NCBI GenBank assembly: GCA_936432065.2
Contig: OW386286.2
Span: forward strand, 18,659,179-18,723,178
DNA length: 64,000 nt
Origin: Rutpela maculata
Taxonomy: Eukaryota > Arthropoda > Insecta > Coleoptera > Cerambycidae
Reading direction: 5' to 3'
Positions 35,596 through 47,542 of this stretch are shown in pieces. Numbering within the stretch: position 1 is the stretch's first letter; every line of letters starts with the position of its first letter. Below the pieces are notes generated by a model that saw only the letters and a program-made list of their open reading frames with translations, had not been told where the DNA came from and made no database searches. A program made the translations under genes and the position numbers.

Positions 35596-36547
35596 GATTT
35601 TTGTACCAGTAGCTAAAGTGTCTTCGTTGTTACGTTTTGTAGTGGATATATTATTTTTGTGTTGTCTGCAGAGTAATTATTTCTTGCTTTCTTTTTGCGT
35701 ATTCTTACGGACCTAAACGTTATTAATAAAATCCCTTAACCTTACCAGAGCCGTACCAGATGTGAAGTGTAGACAGTCAGTATGTTCTTATAGCATGCAT
35801 GAGATTTTTTAAATTTTAATGGCACTGAAACCAAGCTAATAATGGGCAACAATTTTATCCAAGTTTTTATTATTTTTGAATTGATTTAATTTGACGCGGT
35901 GTACTGTTACTCTAATGGTACGCCCCTGGTAGTATTTGCTGGAAGAGAATTGTTTATTAACTTATTTCTAATTTATTGCATTTCAGGTCTGTTTATGAAA
36001 TTCTTTAAGTTGTCTATGAGTAGGTACTTAAGACATATATATTTTAAGGGTAAAGTGGATTTATCTTGATTGATTTTTGTACCAGTAGCTAATGTGTCTT
36101 CGTTGTTACGTTTTGTAGTGGATACATTATTTTTGTGTTCTCTGCAGAGTTATTATTTCTTGCTTTCTTTTTGCGTATTCTTACGGACCTAAACGTTTTT
36201 AATAAAATTCCTTAACCTTACCAGAGCCGTACCAGATGTGAAGTGTAGACAGTCAGTATGTTCTTATAGCATGCATGAGATTTTTTAAATTTTAATGGCA
36301 CTGAAACTAAGCTAATAATGGGCAACAATTTATCCAAGTTTTTATTATTTTTGAATTGATTTAATTTGGCGCGGCGTACTGTTACTCTAATGGTACGCCC
36401 CTGGTAGTATTTGCTGGAAGAGAATTGTTTATTAACTTATTTCTAATTTATTGTATTTCAGGTCTGTTTATGAAATTCTTTAAGTTGTCTATGAGTAGGT
36501 ACTTAAGACATATATATTTTAAGGGTAAAGTGGATTTATCTTGATTG
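35596..36547. repeat. 476-bp tandem duplication
   Basis: Unit one 35596-36071, unit two 36072-36547: gatttttgtaccagtagcta starts each, and catgcatgagattttttaaa and gtacgcccctggtagtattt recur at the same offset. I see only about a dozen differences, so the duplication is recent. Each unit ends in ttatcttgattg. No coding. The gtacgcccctg motif resembles a hAT terminus. Confidence 0.95.
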
Positions 36548-38280
36548 ATTTATGGCCTTTCCTTCCTTCGGGTCGGGTACCTACTCGATATTTTGTCGAC
36601 TGTTTTCACTTTTTTACGCTGCACTGAAAGATTTAATCACTCGTATTAATTAAATATTAGCACTTATCACTTAATTGTTGCTATTTGGACACTACCACTG
36701 CATGCACAATTTTTCACTTCACAACGAATGTACTTTTGACCTATTTGGACCAGCTTATTACCGGTTTTTCTTCCGATTTAAAAGGAACGTTATCTAATAG
36801 GCGTCTATTCACCGTAACGTCTCTAGAGGGACTCAGTTGAAAGGAAAATGAAAATTTTCCTTATTGTTTTCCATAGGACTTACAGATTTCGAGATATTCA
36901 AAGAAAACCGATGGGAAACACTGTCTAAAAAATTAAATTGTTTAAATAAACAATACGCCGACCTCGCAGAAACTGCAAAACTGAGCTATGAACTTAAGTT
37001 GATCCCCTAAACACATTAAAAGAGAAAAACTACCCTGACCAGACAATTCACATTAAAATCCTAATTTGACTCCACTATTATCAATTATTTAATATTTGAA
37101 AAATGTAATTTTAGGGCGCCATAATTCGAAAACAATAAAATAAATAAATCAAAATGTATTTAAATTTAGAACATGGGGGTTCTAAAGCATGCTGATCAAT
37201 AATATTACATTAGTTTTTCAATAAAAAATTACACTCAGGTCGGCGCGGCGTGCCTGCAAGGATGTGAGATCATGTTACTAGCCTCTACCTTTGAACGTTT
37301 CTTAGCCTCGCTCTGTTGGGGTGATTTTTATTATGAATATGTGGCAAAATAAAAATATTTTTTAATAAAAAAAAATCTGATTTTGGTACTAGGGGCTCTA
37401 ACGTATAGTTTTAACCAATTAGTGTATATCAATGCCTATTGTGTAAGCAGAAATAAAATATATTATTTTGAAACATTTCTTCCCTAAAATTTGCCGAATC
37501 CTCGGTAAAGATAAACTTAGCCGGTCCTGTGTCCAGCTGAAATCGCGATAATCTCACTTGGACATCGTCCAACTCAATCCAATAAAACAAATAAAGTCTG
37601 GCTGTCGCGTAGTTCATTGAGTGTCCTTTTGATAGAGTTAGTTATGCATAATAGTCCCCTTTCGATCTAATTTTAAATCGCGCCTCTCTGCTCGTGTACA
37701 CACGCAGTTTTATCTACGTGAAATACTATAATCTTTTCAACACTCATTTATTTTGCCAGGTTTATGTCATCGTGGATATTGTGAATGGGCGTCTGTAGTA
37801 AGATATATTGGCCTGGTTTTACTGTCGGGATATGCAGGAGAAAAAGATAAAACGGTTGCTGATAAATCAAAGTAACAAAACATATTTTTGTTTTAATCCA
37901 GCTCCTGTAGAAAAGTTTATTAGGAGGTTTAATGAAATCGACGAGAAACTGCAACGTTAAGGTTGTTTCGGACGGAGAATCGTATTCGGACCAATATTAC
38001 CAATCAATTTTTTTTTACCCATACGCACTTTAAATACTGTGCTCATGAAATTGTACACGTCAAGACTCAATGATTACTGTATTTCGTCCAAATAAATAAA
38101 ACGTTTTCATGTACACGTTACATCCTGTATCTATAGATTCGGCAAACGTAGTTTTATATGTGGGTTCTAAGATGAACGAGCGCAGGAAAGAAAACCGAAA
38201 AATTAGGAAAACTAACCTACTCCTTCTCCTACGATGCACAGGCGTTTTAATTTTCCTCTTCTTGCTATCTCTCTCTTTTG
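36548..38280. other. Intergenic, no gene recognised
   Basis: Frames at 37429-37617 and 37748-37954 have no recognisable domain. A family D 5' region might extend into 36548-36830, but I cannot show it. Confidence 0.4.
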
Positions 38281-38284
38281 CTAA

Positions 38285-39165
38285 AATGTTTGCCGAGTCC
38301 CAGTTTTTTCTATGTTCGTTCTCTCACAGGTGTTCGCAAATCTTCGATTTCTGAGCCTCATTCTTCCTAATGTAACCCTTGTACTCACCCAATCTACCAC
38401 TAAATGGTCTGAATGGCTCACCCACATAATGTTTATTAAACCCATGGAATACTCTAAATGCAGTTTTTTGAATTTTGCTCATGATTTAGCGGTTTTGTTT
38501 TTGTTAAAATAGATCTCAAAGCATTGTTCGTTTGAAATATCGTCCTAATGTCAAATCTATCGCCTATACGGCGGAGCTTTTCAGATAAACCGTACACATA
38601 AGGAATTAATGTTGTGTACCGTTGTTCAGGTTTTTGTCCTACCCGATCATTATTTTATATGTATGTGAAAGTTCGATCAATAAAGGGCTTTAGGGTATTA
38701 ATTGTTTATAAGAACCTTTTTTATAAAACGTTTCTCATTGTCTAATATTTCGTCATTAGAAGAAATTATTTTGACTCCACCCATTTTAACATGGTATTGC
38801 CTGATTTGAATTAAAATTCACATACCTGTTGGTGTGTGTTGTTGGTTTTCTATAAACGCATATTTCAACTGTATTATTTACTCTTTCAATTAAAACATCT
38901 AATAATGGTAGTTCCTTTCTAGTTTGTACTTTTAATGTAAATTTAATAGAAAGTTCCTTATTATTTATATTTTCTACAAACTTGTCCATCAAATCGACTC
39001 CATGAGGCCAAACTGCAAAGATATCGTCAACATATCTCCATCAGCTAACCGGTTTTACTTACAATTTTGAACACGTTTAGTTTCAAAGCCCTCCATAAAT
39101 ATGTTACTTAAAAATGGCGACAATGTACATGTATATCTTCCCAGAACGCGTGTGCACCTATGCTT
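38285..39165 (-). pseudogene. Penelope-like element relic: RT end and GIY-YIG region
   Basis: Would encode a Penelope-type reverse transcriptase with C-terminal GIY-YIG nuclease. Reading in reverse from 39160: LSPFLSNIFMEGFETKR, then WRYVDDIFAVWPHG (catalytic YVDD, near 39010-39050), LDVLIERVNNTVEICVYRKP (near 38865-38905), YVYGLSEKLRRIGDRFDIRT (near 38535-38600), and finally HYVGEPFRPFSGRLGEYKGY and KSKICEHL-ENEHRKNWDSA (38300-38435), the GIY-YIG and post-catalytic segment. Stops and frame changes separate these blocks. It is fused on its upstream side to an unrelated LINE RT. Confidence 0.8.
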
Positions 39166-39169
39166 GGAA

Positions 39170-39985
39170 GTTTTAAATAACATAATTCGACACGAAAGTG
39201 GATTTGATTTCATATCTTCGTAACTTTCCAAAGATAATGTGTGTACGTTTTTAATGGCAAGAAAGAAATGAAAATTGTAGTAGTTTATATTATCAGCGTA
39301 CATAATAGTGATGCTGTCGTCGATACAATTGGGCAAGTCATTAATGTATAACATGAATAAAAAGGGACCAAGAACAGAACTTTGTAGAACTCGCAAGTGA
39401 ACTTTGCATGTCACGGAGTTTATATTATTATATTTTACCCTTATCTTTCTATTACTCATATATGAATGTGTCCATTGTAATAAAATAACCATCTATACAG
39501 AGCCTTGATAGCATTGTTGAGAGAATGTCCTTATCCATGGTATCAAAAGTTTTAGACAAATCGAATAGTGTAGTTACAACAAATTTTCTCTTATTAAGAC
39601 TTTTGTATACAATGTCAAGAACTGGCAAGTTGCAGGCTCTATTTTCCCGTCCAAAAACTGTTGAAAGTTGAAACTCTGTGATAATATAATTTCCCTCTAC
39701 AAAAGCTAGAATACGGTCATTTACCACTTTTTCAAAAATCTTGGATAGGTTGTTTAATAAGCGAATTTGCCTGTAATTCTCAATATCAGCGTTTCCTTTT
39801 TAAAAATGGGAATAACAGAAGCTACTTTTAAAAGATCGGGACAAAACCTTGAGATAAACAACAAATACATTAGTAAGATATGTTAGTGGATCTATTTTTC
39901 AGAAATAATGGTTTTTACTATTTTAATTGTTAAGCCATCAGGGCCAACAGATAGTTTGTCTTTCAAATTTTTAACTACTGTTCAA
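39170..39985 (-). pseudogene. LINE reverse transcriptase relic
   Basis: The reverse strand in order gives DKLSVGPDGLTIKIVKTI (near 39960-39905), DLLKVASVIPIFKKE (39850-39800), RILAFVEGNYIITEFQLSTV (39725-39660), VTTLFDLSKTFDTMDKDILS (39580-39520; RT motif A with the catalytic Asp), YMSNRKIRVKYNN (39460-39420), and SSVLGPFLFMLYINDLPN with IMYAD (39380-39300; motifs B and C). At least three frameshifts or indels are needed to join these, and the C motif reads YADN, not YADD. Jockey/CR1-like. Confidence 0.85.
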
Positions 39986-41089
39986 TGATGTACACACAAC
40001 TGGCCCTAGGAGAATAAACGGAATTTGGCAACGTTTCAACTTGTATTTACTAAAGTAGTTTTTTGTCAACTTTGACATAAATTATGTTATTAGGTCATCA
40101 CATCCATCATCAGAAATGTGCAACTTTCAAAGAACCTGCAAGATGTAAATAACATTCCAGGCATGGTTTCCCGAAGTGTATCATGTTTTCCGGGAACATC
40201 TTCCCATCCTTTCATACCAGTGTAATATTTATTGAGTCTCTTCAAAATATTTATGAAAAGCTGTCTGGTATTTTCACGCTCCATAAATAATGCACCGATA
40301 CGCGCGTTTTCCTCGCACTAAAAATATGTATTAATGTACTTAATATTGTAATATTCTGATTTACATTGTGAGTAATCCTTCATAAAAAGAAAATTACAAA
40401 TTTGCGTAGAATGCTACGTGTTCTGACGGAGCAGCAAGATTTAGATTAAAATATTGTTAATTCTTGGGCACGATTACATAAAAATTGGCCTCGGTGAATT
40501 TATTTCATATTTCATAATACTAAATTAGGAAATTACAAACGTTTAAATTTGGTTTTAATAGCATATTATGCATTTATGTAAAATTTCAAGACTTCACAAA
40601 AAGATTTCCAGATACTCTGTACGGGTTATAATAAGAAATAATAATAATAATCGACTTTATTGAAGAAAAAAAAATGTATTTGGTACAAAAGAAGTTTTAA
40701 ATAAATGAAGATATACATGTAGTACGAGAGTTCGTGGCGATGTTTAGTCATGGACCTACTTACATGTGGTGAATGATTCAATATGCTTATGATGTCTATG
40801 CATATAAATCCAAAATAAGAAAAATAAGAGGATAGAAAAAGAAGAAAACTAAGAAAGAGAGAAGAGAAAGAACGAAAGATCGCTTACATAATAAACGTTC
40901 TGAGTAAAAACTAAGTGCTTGGTAAAAAAAAAATGAAACAGTCTTACAAATCTTGATATACCTTAATTATTTTTGTTTGCTAAAGGGACGTATATATCTC
41001 GGAAAGTACGCATTTTTAAGGCCAATGAACATTACTAAACTTGTTCAGAATGTGATTTTCTACAAAAAAGGTTCTATATATTTGAGACG
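39986..41089. other. Intergenic; possible LINE 3' end
   Basis: At 40639-40672 the reverse strand reads a ...tcaataaagtcgattatta... string ending in att repeats, typical of some LINE 3' termini, but no coding body was found beside it. Otherwise AT-rich and unassigned. Confidence 0.35.
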
Positions 41090-41660
41090 TAAACGTCAAA
41101 ATGAAAAAAAAAAAACACGAAAACGCAAATATGTATATTTTTTAAGAAGCTTTTCCGGAAAAATCAATGGGATAATCGGAAAAATGTATAGGAGCTTTTT
41201 TGCAGGAAATCTCATTCTGAGCAAGTTTACTTATGTTCATTTGGTCCTAAAATCGTACACTTTTCGAGATATTTGCATTCAAAATAAAAAATACACGAAA
41301 AAAACATATATATATATATATATATTTTTCAAGTCACTTTTCCGGAAAAGCCAATGGGATAAACGAAAAAATATATAGAACCTTTTTTTTTAGGAAGTTG
41401 TATTCTGAACATGTTTGTATTCTGAACATAAACGTCAAAATGAAAAAAAAAACACGAAAACGCAAATATGTATATTTTTCAAGAAGCTTTTCCGGAAAAA
41501 TCAATGGTATAATCGGAAAAATCAATGGGATAATCGGAAAAATGTATAGGAGCTTTTTTGCAGGAAATCTCATTCTGAACAAGTTTACTTATGTTCATTT
41601 GGCCCTAAAATCGTACACTTTTCGAGATATTTGCATTCAAAATAAAAAATAGACGAAAAA

Positions 41661-41725
<65 letters not shown>

Positions 41726-41726
41726 G
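41090..41726. repeat. Direct repeats with AT microsatellite
   Basis: The block taaacgtcaaaatgaaaaaa at 41089 recurs at 41428, each followed by acacgaaaacgcaaatatg, aagcttttccggaaaaatca and gagcttttttgcaggaaatc. A shorter version starts near 41333. (AT)n tracts lie at 41309-41326 and 41663-41724 (about 61 bp). The long frames here on both strands are artefacts of this repeat. Confidence 0.85.
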
Positions 41727-41892
41727 TCTAAATAAAAAAAAAGCACGAAACAACGTATATATGTATATGTATATATCTCAAAAATCATTTCTTTTTTCCT
41801 GCGCATAAGCAAAACCTTGTTTTAAAAGTTGAATTCTTACTTCCTATGCAGAGAAACTGCTGTTCAGAATTTATCTCCGCTATTTTCCTAAA

Positions 41893-42129
41893 TTGAGTGG
41901 ACTATTATTTTTAAATCGAAAAAAAAACAGGGAAAACTACATGCATTATAAACTGATTGACAATGTATATATAAAAATGACACCTGACCTTGTGCCACAC
42001 ATTTTTGATTGTCAAAAAAATCGAACAATAACACATAGTTTAGAGGAACGCAGGTTATTTCTTAAAAGGCAGCGCCAAACCATTCTTCAGGAAATTAATG
42101 AACCACAAAAAAACAATAAAAGATATTAA
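41893..42129 (+). CDS. Possible THAP-domain exon (C-terminal half)
   Basis: The frame from about 41930 to the TAA at 42127 reads ENYMHYKLIDNVYIKMTPDL, VPHIFDCQKNR and then a Lys/Arg/Glu-rich tail. The block ending in VPHIF resembles the AVPTIF motif that closes THAP zinc-finger domains in DNA-binding proteins and P-element-type transposases. A 3' splice acceptor is possible at the cag at about 41929-41931, which would explain the missing N-terminal C2CH half. ataaaa follows within the last codons. It could equally be a chance match or a transposon relic. No neighbouring exon was found. Confidence 0.3.
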   Translation: MSGLLFLNRKKNRENYMHYKLIDNVYIKMTPDLVPHIFDCQKNRTITHSLEERRLFLKRQRQTILQEINEPQKNNKRY

Positions 42130-43435
42130 CTAATTTAACGCACGGAACTAAGTCTAGGTGCCAAAATCGTACCTGAAGTTCCGTCAACTGCAAATAAGAA
42201 AGATCATCTTTAGTACATAAACAAAAATATATTGTAAAAATAGGTTGCTATTCCTTGCCCGTTGTTTTTCAGTTCCCCTCGTAAACATAGCACTTAAACG
42301 TGTGTATGTGAATTAATAAAAGAAGATAATTTGGAATATCTGGCACGAAGCGCCTTCCCCCGTTGACTTCGGACTCAGGTCTGCCACTTTTAGGACACCG
42401 ACGTAATTTAGTTTACGTTTCGCGTACGTTTTAAAAGCTTGCATGAGTATAACCTTCTAAAAGCATTTAATTAACTATGTTCATGTATCTACTACCGTTG
42501 TCCCGGATAAAACTGGAGTGCGTTTTTCTCCCGCTTGTGAATTTGTAGATGTAAGTATGGCAGAATCGCCGAGAATTTGTTCCCAGCTCTCTAATTGTTT
42601 TTTCCTTGCGACTGTCATAGATCCAGCTCTCCTGTTTAACGAGCGCAACTTTGTTATAATTAGTGTTTACTTTCTTTGCTTCTAGAGTATTGTAGCCGAC
42701 AGTGTCTGCGTCTGCTATATAATAGCTTTACTAAATTGGATAAGAAACAGTTTCTTCTCTTATCTGGAAATTACAAGTGCACAAATTTTTTGTTGGGGCA
42801 AGTGCTCCGACATGTCAAAAGGTTTATAATGGATGCCGTCTTTTGATATATTTTTTTAAATTCTTTGGCAAGTTTTCACGAAGCTATGACGTCATTATTG
42901 AATAATTTTTTGTTGCGGAATTTGAAAGAGCTTATTTTTTACATACATTACAGTCAATTCAATGTGGGTTACGTCAGAAAATTTTTAAGAAAACTACTTT
43001 GAAATTTTAAGATACTCCTGCCGAATTATTTTGAAAAAAAAAACAATTTTTTGCACCTTTCAATCAAGATCCTCCGCCTCTCCCCCCAAGGTCGAAAACT
43101 TGTATTTTTTGCATATGTCAAAATCATTACTATTCCACCTGTTTTAAGAAAGGCCATTTTTTTTGTCCCTACTGACTAGATTATTTATACATTTATTTAT
43201 GATATGTATGGAAACGATCGATTATCTCCTAAAGAAAAATAGCTGGCGAAAAATGTTAGACCACAAAAGTTTTAGGGTTTTTTAAAATTAAGTATACAAG
43301 GTCAGTCAAAAAGTCATGACGAAACAAAGTTGCTTTTTCTTTAATGGAACACCCCATATATTATTCCATATTTCAGTTCTTCTCGAAATTCTAAACAAAA
43401 TTCATATTCTGAAATTCTTTTATTTCGAAAATGAA
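42130..43435. other. Intergenic, no gene recognised
   Basis: The ggtcagtcaaaaagtcatga near 43301 resembles a DNA-transposon terminus, but no partner was identified. Otherwise nothing. Confidence 0.4.
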
Positions 43436-43651
43436 AATTGATGAGCGAGGGGGCGATCTCAAAAAAAAATTCCTCTCACTTGAAAAATCGATGAGCGGGG
43501 GAGGGAAATCTCAAAAAAAATTCCTCTCACTTGAAAAACTGATGAGCGGGGAAGAATCTCAAAAAAAAATTTAAAAAAACTCCTACCCTACAAAATAAAA
43601 ATTATTCAACGGGGAAGGCCTTTCGTGAAGGGCCCCTTTTTCGACGCGCCT
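43436..43651. repeat. hAT-related minisatellite fragment
   Basis: Three tandem, imperfect units of about 60 bp (gatgagcg..ggggg..atctcaaaaaaaa..ttcctctcacttgaaaaa), then a right end gacgcgcctg like the 21.03-kb hAT MITE (cacgcgcctg). A similar G-rich/A-rich minisatellite lies at 63.4-63.67 kb. Confidence 0.55.
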
Positions 43652-43879
43652 GCACATCATATACCTAACTTAACGTTTTCGAGATATCGAATTTTGAAAA
43701 TAACTTTTTACTACTCTCAAATTTATTAAAGAAAAAGCCCAAAATGATGGATATTTATTATGAAAATTATACAAATGTTCTAGATATTTTGAATTTTATG
43801 AAAACAATAGTTACGTCAGAAAAAAGAGAGAAAACAAGTTTTAATAAACAACAAATATTTTCTTTGGAACTCTATTTTA

Positions 43880-45085
43880 TAAGGTGTTCACAGTGTTCAC
43901 CATTTACCTCCTGACAGTAATGAATTCGATGAACAACATTTTGTAGTGAATCTAAAAGAGTGTTAGGAGGAATAGTGAAAATTTCATGCCCTATCCTTTC
44001 TTGTAACACTTCGATATTTTGCGGCCTACATTTTTTATATGACCCCACAGAAAAAAGTCAAGCGAGGTTATATCAGGAGACCTAGCTGGCCATTCAATGG
44101 CCGTTGCACTATATCGAAATTGAGTCTGATTTTGTATGGAAAATGTAACTGTGGGTTTGTGAATGCCCTGTGTTACATGAATTGACCAAACTATTGCCCA
44201 AAATTTAAACTACACCACTTTAAAAGAAAGGGCGCCGTCAGCAACCGTCAGCGCCCTTGCTACGTTATAAATTGAAAACGTTGATGCGCTTAGGTCCGCT
44301 TAGGTGACGGGCACGGATCGATCGGTAAGTTCCGACTATTTTCGGGGGCATTCGGCGTTGCTCGCTCTACGTCATCATTTCTAACTTCTCATTTCTTTAA
44401 TGCTAATTTACACCCTTAAAACGCATGCAACAAAAATAACAAAAAATATTTTTCATTATATTTCAGAATATGCAATAAAAAAATACATGCAACGACCCCA
44501 TTGCCCCCTGCGTCCAATCCATTTACCAGGAAAAGTTTCTGCCGATAAATTGGGATTGTTATTTTTCGGGAATAATCGTCTGAGCTCTGGAATAATATGC
44601 TCTTGCAAAAGTAATAAATATCGTTCAGAGGTAAATTTCCGTTTTTAAAATATACTACGGGAGCCCACCCTAAGTGTCCGTCCAAAATTTAGATTCGTCA
44701 GAAAACAATATGTGGTCGATAAAGTTGACATTTTCATTTAATTTATCCATAATAACTTCGCAGAACTCGATTCTACGATCAAAATTGTCTTCACTCAATT
44801 CTTGTAACAAATGAATTTTATACGGATGGAATTTTTTCCATTCGCAAATTTTTTGAATGGAATATCGACTCATGTTATGATGTTGTGTCGAATTTATTGG
44901 ATTTTCCACCACATCTAACATGACATTCAAAGATTTGTCTTTGCTGCAATGTTTTTGAAACGATTGATTTAGAAAGAGGATCCCGATCGGGATGCAATTC
45001 ATTAAAAATATTTACTATTTGGTCACAACTTCGTCTTCTATCATCATATCCTATGACCATTAAAATTTCAATACGCTCGGTTTCA
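43880..45085 (-). pseudogene. Tc1/mariner-type transposase pseudogene
   Basis: The enzyme of this family cuts and pastes the element at TA sites using a DDE/D triad. Reading in reverse from 45099: MARLSETERIEILMVIGYDD, SCDQIVNIFNELHPDR and SKSIVSKTL (N-terminal helix-turn-helix), then in another frame KFHPYKIHLLQELSEDNFDR and DHILFSDESKFW (first catalytic Asp). Further on, SERYLLLLQEHIIPELRRLF and PGKWIGRRG. After an insertion come IEWPARSPDITSLDFFLWGH (third catalytic Asp) and the C-terminal tail. At least two frameshifts and a roughly 385-bp insertion inactivate it. The second Asp block falls in a deleted or degraded stretch. Confidence 0.8.
44106..44490. mobile_element. Insertion inside transposase pseudogene
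   Basis: Separates IGRRG (from 44515 leftward) from IEWPARSPD (from 44098 leftward). It has a GC-rich palindromic core (gggcgccgtcag / cgtcagcgccc, 44230-44257). Ends ccgttgca and tgcaacga form an 8-bp inverted repeat. Type unknown. Confidence 0.5.
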
Positions 45086-45264
45086 CTTAAACGTGCCATT
45101 TTTGCTCGAAAATTATTCACACTAAATGTATTTTTACGACACGGCGTTGTTATGGAGCTAGAAACTTTCAAAAGTAACTTGATAAACTTAATGGACTAAA
45201 ATATTTTTGTATAATTTATAAGAAAATGATTTTCGAAATTCGATATCTTAGGTATATGATGTGC

Positions 45265-45888
45265 TCCTTTTCCATACATATCAGCGACCCCAGCAAAGTA
45301 TTTAGAATTTCTGCATTGTGATTATAATTGAAATAATGTATTCATATTTATTTCGATCCCCTTCAAGAGCATTTGACTAGGTAGTTAAAGTTGGCAAATA
45401 CGTGATATCAATGCTAACAAGTTAGCAATTTATCAATACCCTGCCCCTGCATCTGAATTCAAAGGAAGCGTTCAATTTCAGCATTTCCTGTGGAGGAGAA
45501 CCAAAACAAATGAATCTAATATCTATCTATTCATTAGATGTTATGTTGTTTGCAGTTAGACATCTAGGTTGTTAAATTAATATGTTCTATTTAAATTAGA
45601 AAAACATAAGGAAGGCTGAATCGCAAGAAGTTCATATACAAAAGAATTATGTTTATTCCCATATCAATACATATACATTTGTCAGCAAACATTAAATGAT
45701 TAGTTTTAAGTTTGCCTCTAAAGTCGTTTCCACAAATACCAAAAAACTTGAACATTACCCTCGAATACTAACAGTCGAAGCGCGTTTCGCCAACCACGAT
45801 AGTGGCGATCATACACAAATATTATGGTTTCTAATTCAAATTCCAAAAGTAGGTTCATTTAATAATAATAATAATAATATGGCGGTAC
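45265..45888. other. Intergenic, ends in AAT microsatellite
   Basis: No gene recognised; (aat)n at 45860-45877 just upstream of the RLE-type LINE fragment. Confidence 0.45.
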
Positions 45889-46856
45889 CAGTGGTGGTAT
45901 ATAGGTGTCATCGTTTGATTAAGAAACGCCATCGCAAAAATGGAGAGGAAAACTAGAAATATTCTGACAATGGGCCGACTTCACCACCCGAAAACCGATG
46001 TAGAGAGGTTGTACATTAAGAGGACAGATGTATGTCGAGGGCTGTTAGAGCTTGAATCTACATTTAACTCTTCTATAGTTGGGCTTAGCGAGTACATCCA
46101 ACGGGGAGCGATACTTTATCTGTCTTGTAAAGCAGCATGAGTGGGTGCTGGACCACGCAGGAATCGAAGGTAACGAGAAAGCTGACGAGCTAGCAAGAAA
46201 GGGGTCGTCAGCTCCATATATTGGCCCAGAACCGGCCCTGGGAGTGCCTAAAACCACAGTACGAGACCAAATGAGGGACTGGGTCAAGAATCAGCATAAA
46301 GAATACTGGAATAAAACAACCGGGCAACAACATGGAAAAGCCTTTATCAAAGGATCATCCCGGAAGAAGACTGAAGAACTGCTGTCACTAAGCAGGAATC
46401 AGCTCCGCATTAGGGATTGCAATACCGGTTAACCGGTTAATCGGTTAACCGGTTATCAGGACAAAAAACACATGACGATAATTACCGGTTATTTTAATTT
46501 TTTACCGGTTATTTCGGTAAATTCTGAACTTACGATATATCACATATTCAACATTTCTATTTATGTCAGTGACTAGTATTCGCTAAATACAGAGTGACTG
46601 TCCCAACACTGAGCACTTTTAACAATAAATAAATAAATAATATTATAAAAAGTAAAATTCAAACACCAAGCTTTAAGAAATCAATATCTTGCGACAGGAA
46701 ATTGAATATTTCACTGCCGCAAATATGCGTGGAATACATTTAGAAGTATGTTAATACCAATTCTTATTAACTTATCGACCCACCAATATCGATTGAGGAA
46801 GGGCATCTTCAGCTGGTGGTATTCTATGCACAAATATCAGACGACTAACAGATATA

Positions 46857-47542
46857 GAAAAACCGCTGCCCAAGAAATCACTACTTCCACATCCAGATTT
46901 TCTATCCAAGTCACTCACAACGAAACAATTTTGTATGTGGAAATAATTGTTTATGGAACTTTAATAATATAATATTTGAAATCCTCTACCCCAAAAACCA
47001 ATAAAACGATACCCCACATCGGTAGCGGGGTGGGGGTAGTGATAGGTGGTCGTAGTGGGGGTGGCTGAAGTAAAAAAATATTTTGAAGTTTCTGGTTCTT
47101 GTACACACACTAAATCACATTTTTTTTCATCCCCTTTAATAATGGGATGGGGGTGGTAATGGGGGTGGTTAATGCCATTTTTTTTGAGACCTTAGCTTCT
47201 CTTGTATATACTAAATACCAATTTTATGGACTCTTACCTGCTTGATTTACCTATTTACCCCAAATTTACCCCCCAACCCTTCGACGGAACAAGATGAAAA
47301 TATAATCTAGTTCTAGATCTCGTTGAAGTATATATGTGTACCAAATTTCAAGTCAATATCTCAATCGGTTACAGAGTAAACGTGCGCACAAAAAAGTTAG
47401 ACAGACAGGCCGACAGACAGAACATTTTTTTTCGCTCAAACTTAAAATCTCGACGTTTCATGACATTCTAAGCCTATTTGAACAGTAAAAATTTTTAAAA
47501 ATTTGTTTGTCGTTACTATACTTCCACTGGATGTGGAAGCAA
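46857..47542 (+). mobile_element. Family A element, copy 8
   Basis: Orthologous to copy 2 (same position in the hAT-like element, same variant hairpin end ggatgtggaagc). Not an independent insertion. Confidence 0.92.

Larger units (their letters stand above)
43652..45264 (-). mobile_element. Tc1/mariner-like element, 1.6 kb
   Basis: Inverted ends gcacatcatatacctaa at 43652-43668 and, reversed, at 45248-45264, with a second matching block inside (gatatcgaattttgaaaat near 43684; reversed near 45226). It contains a broken transposase and an additional insertion near 44106-44490. I could not see a clean TA duplication. Confidence 0.7.

Noticed and set aside
40953..41652. Several long frames on both strands with repeated Lys/Arg- or Tyr-rich peptides
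   Set aside because: They arise from a direct repeat plus an AT microsatellite; the same peptides recur at the repeat spacing, and no domain is visible.
46045..46287. Reverse-strand 80-codon frame
   Set aside because: It is the antisense of two LINE coding segments across their insertion junction.
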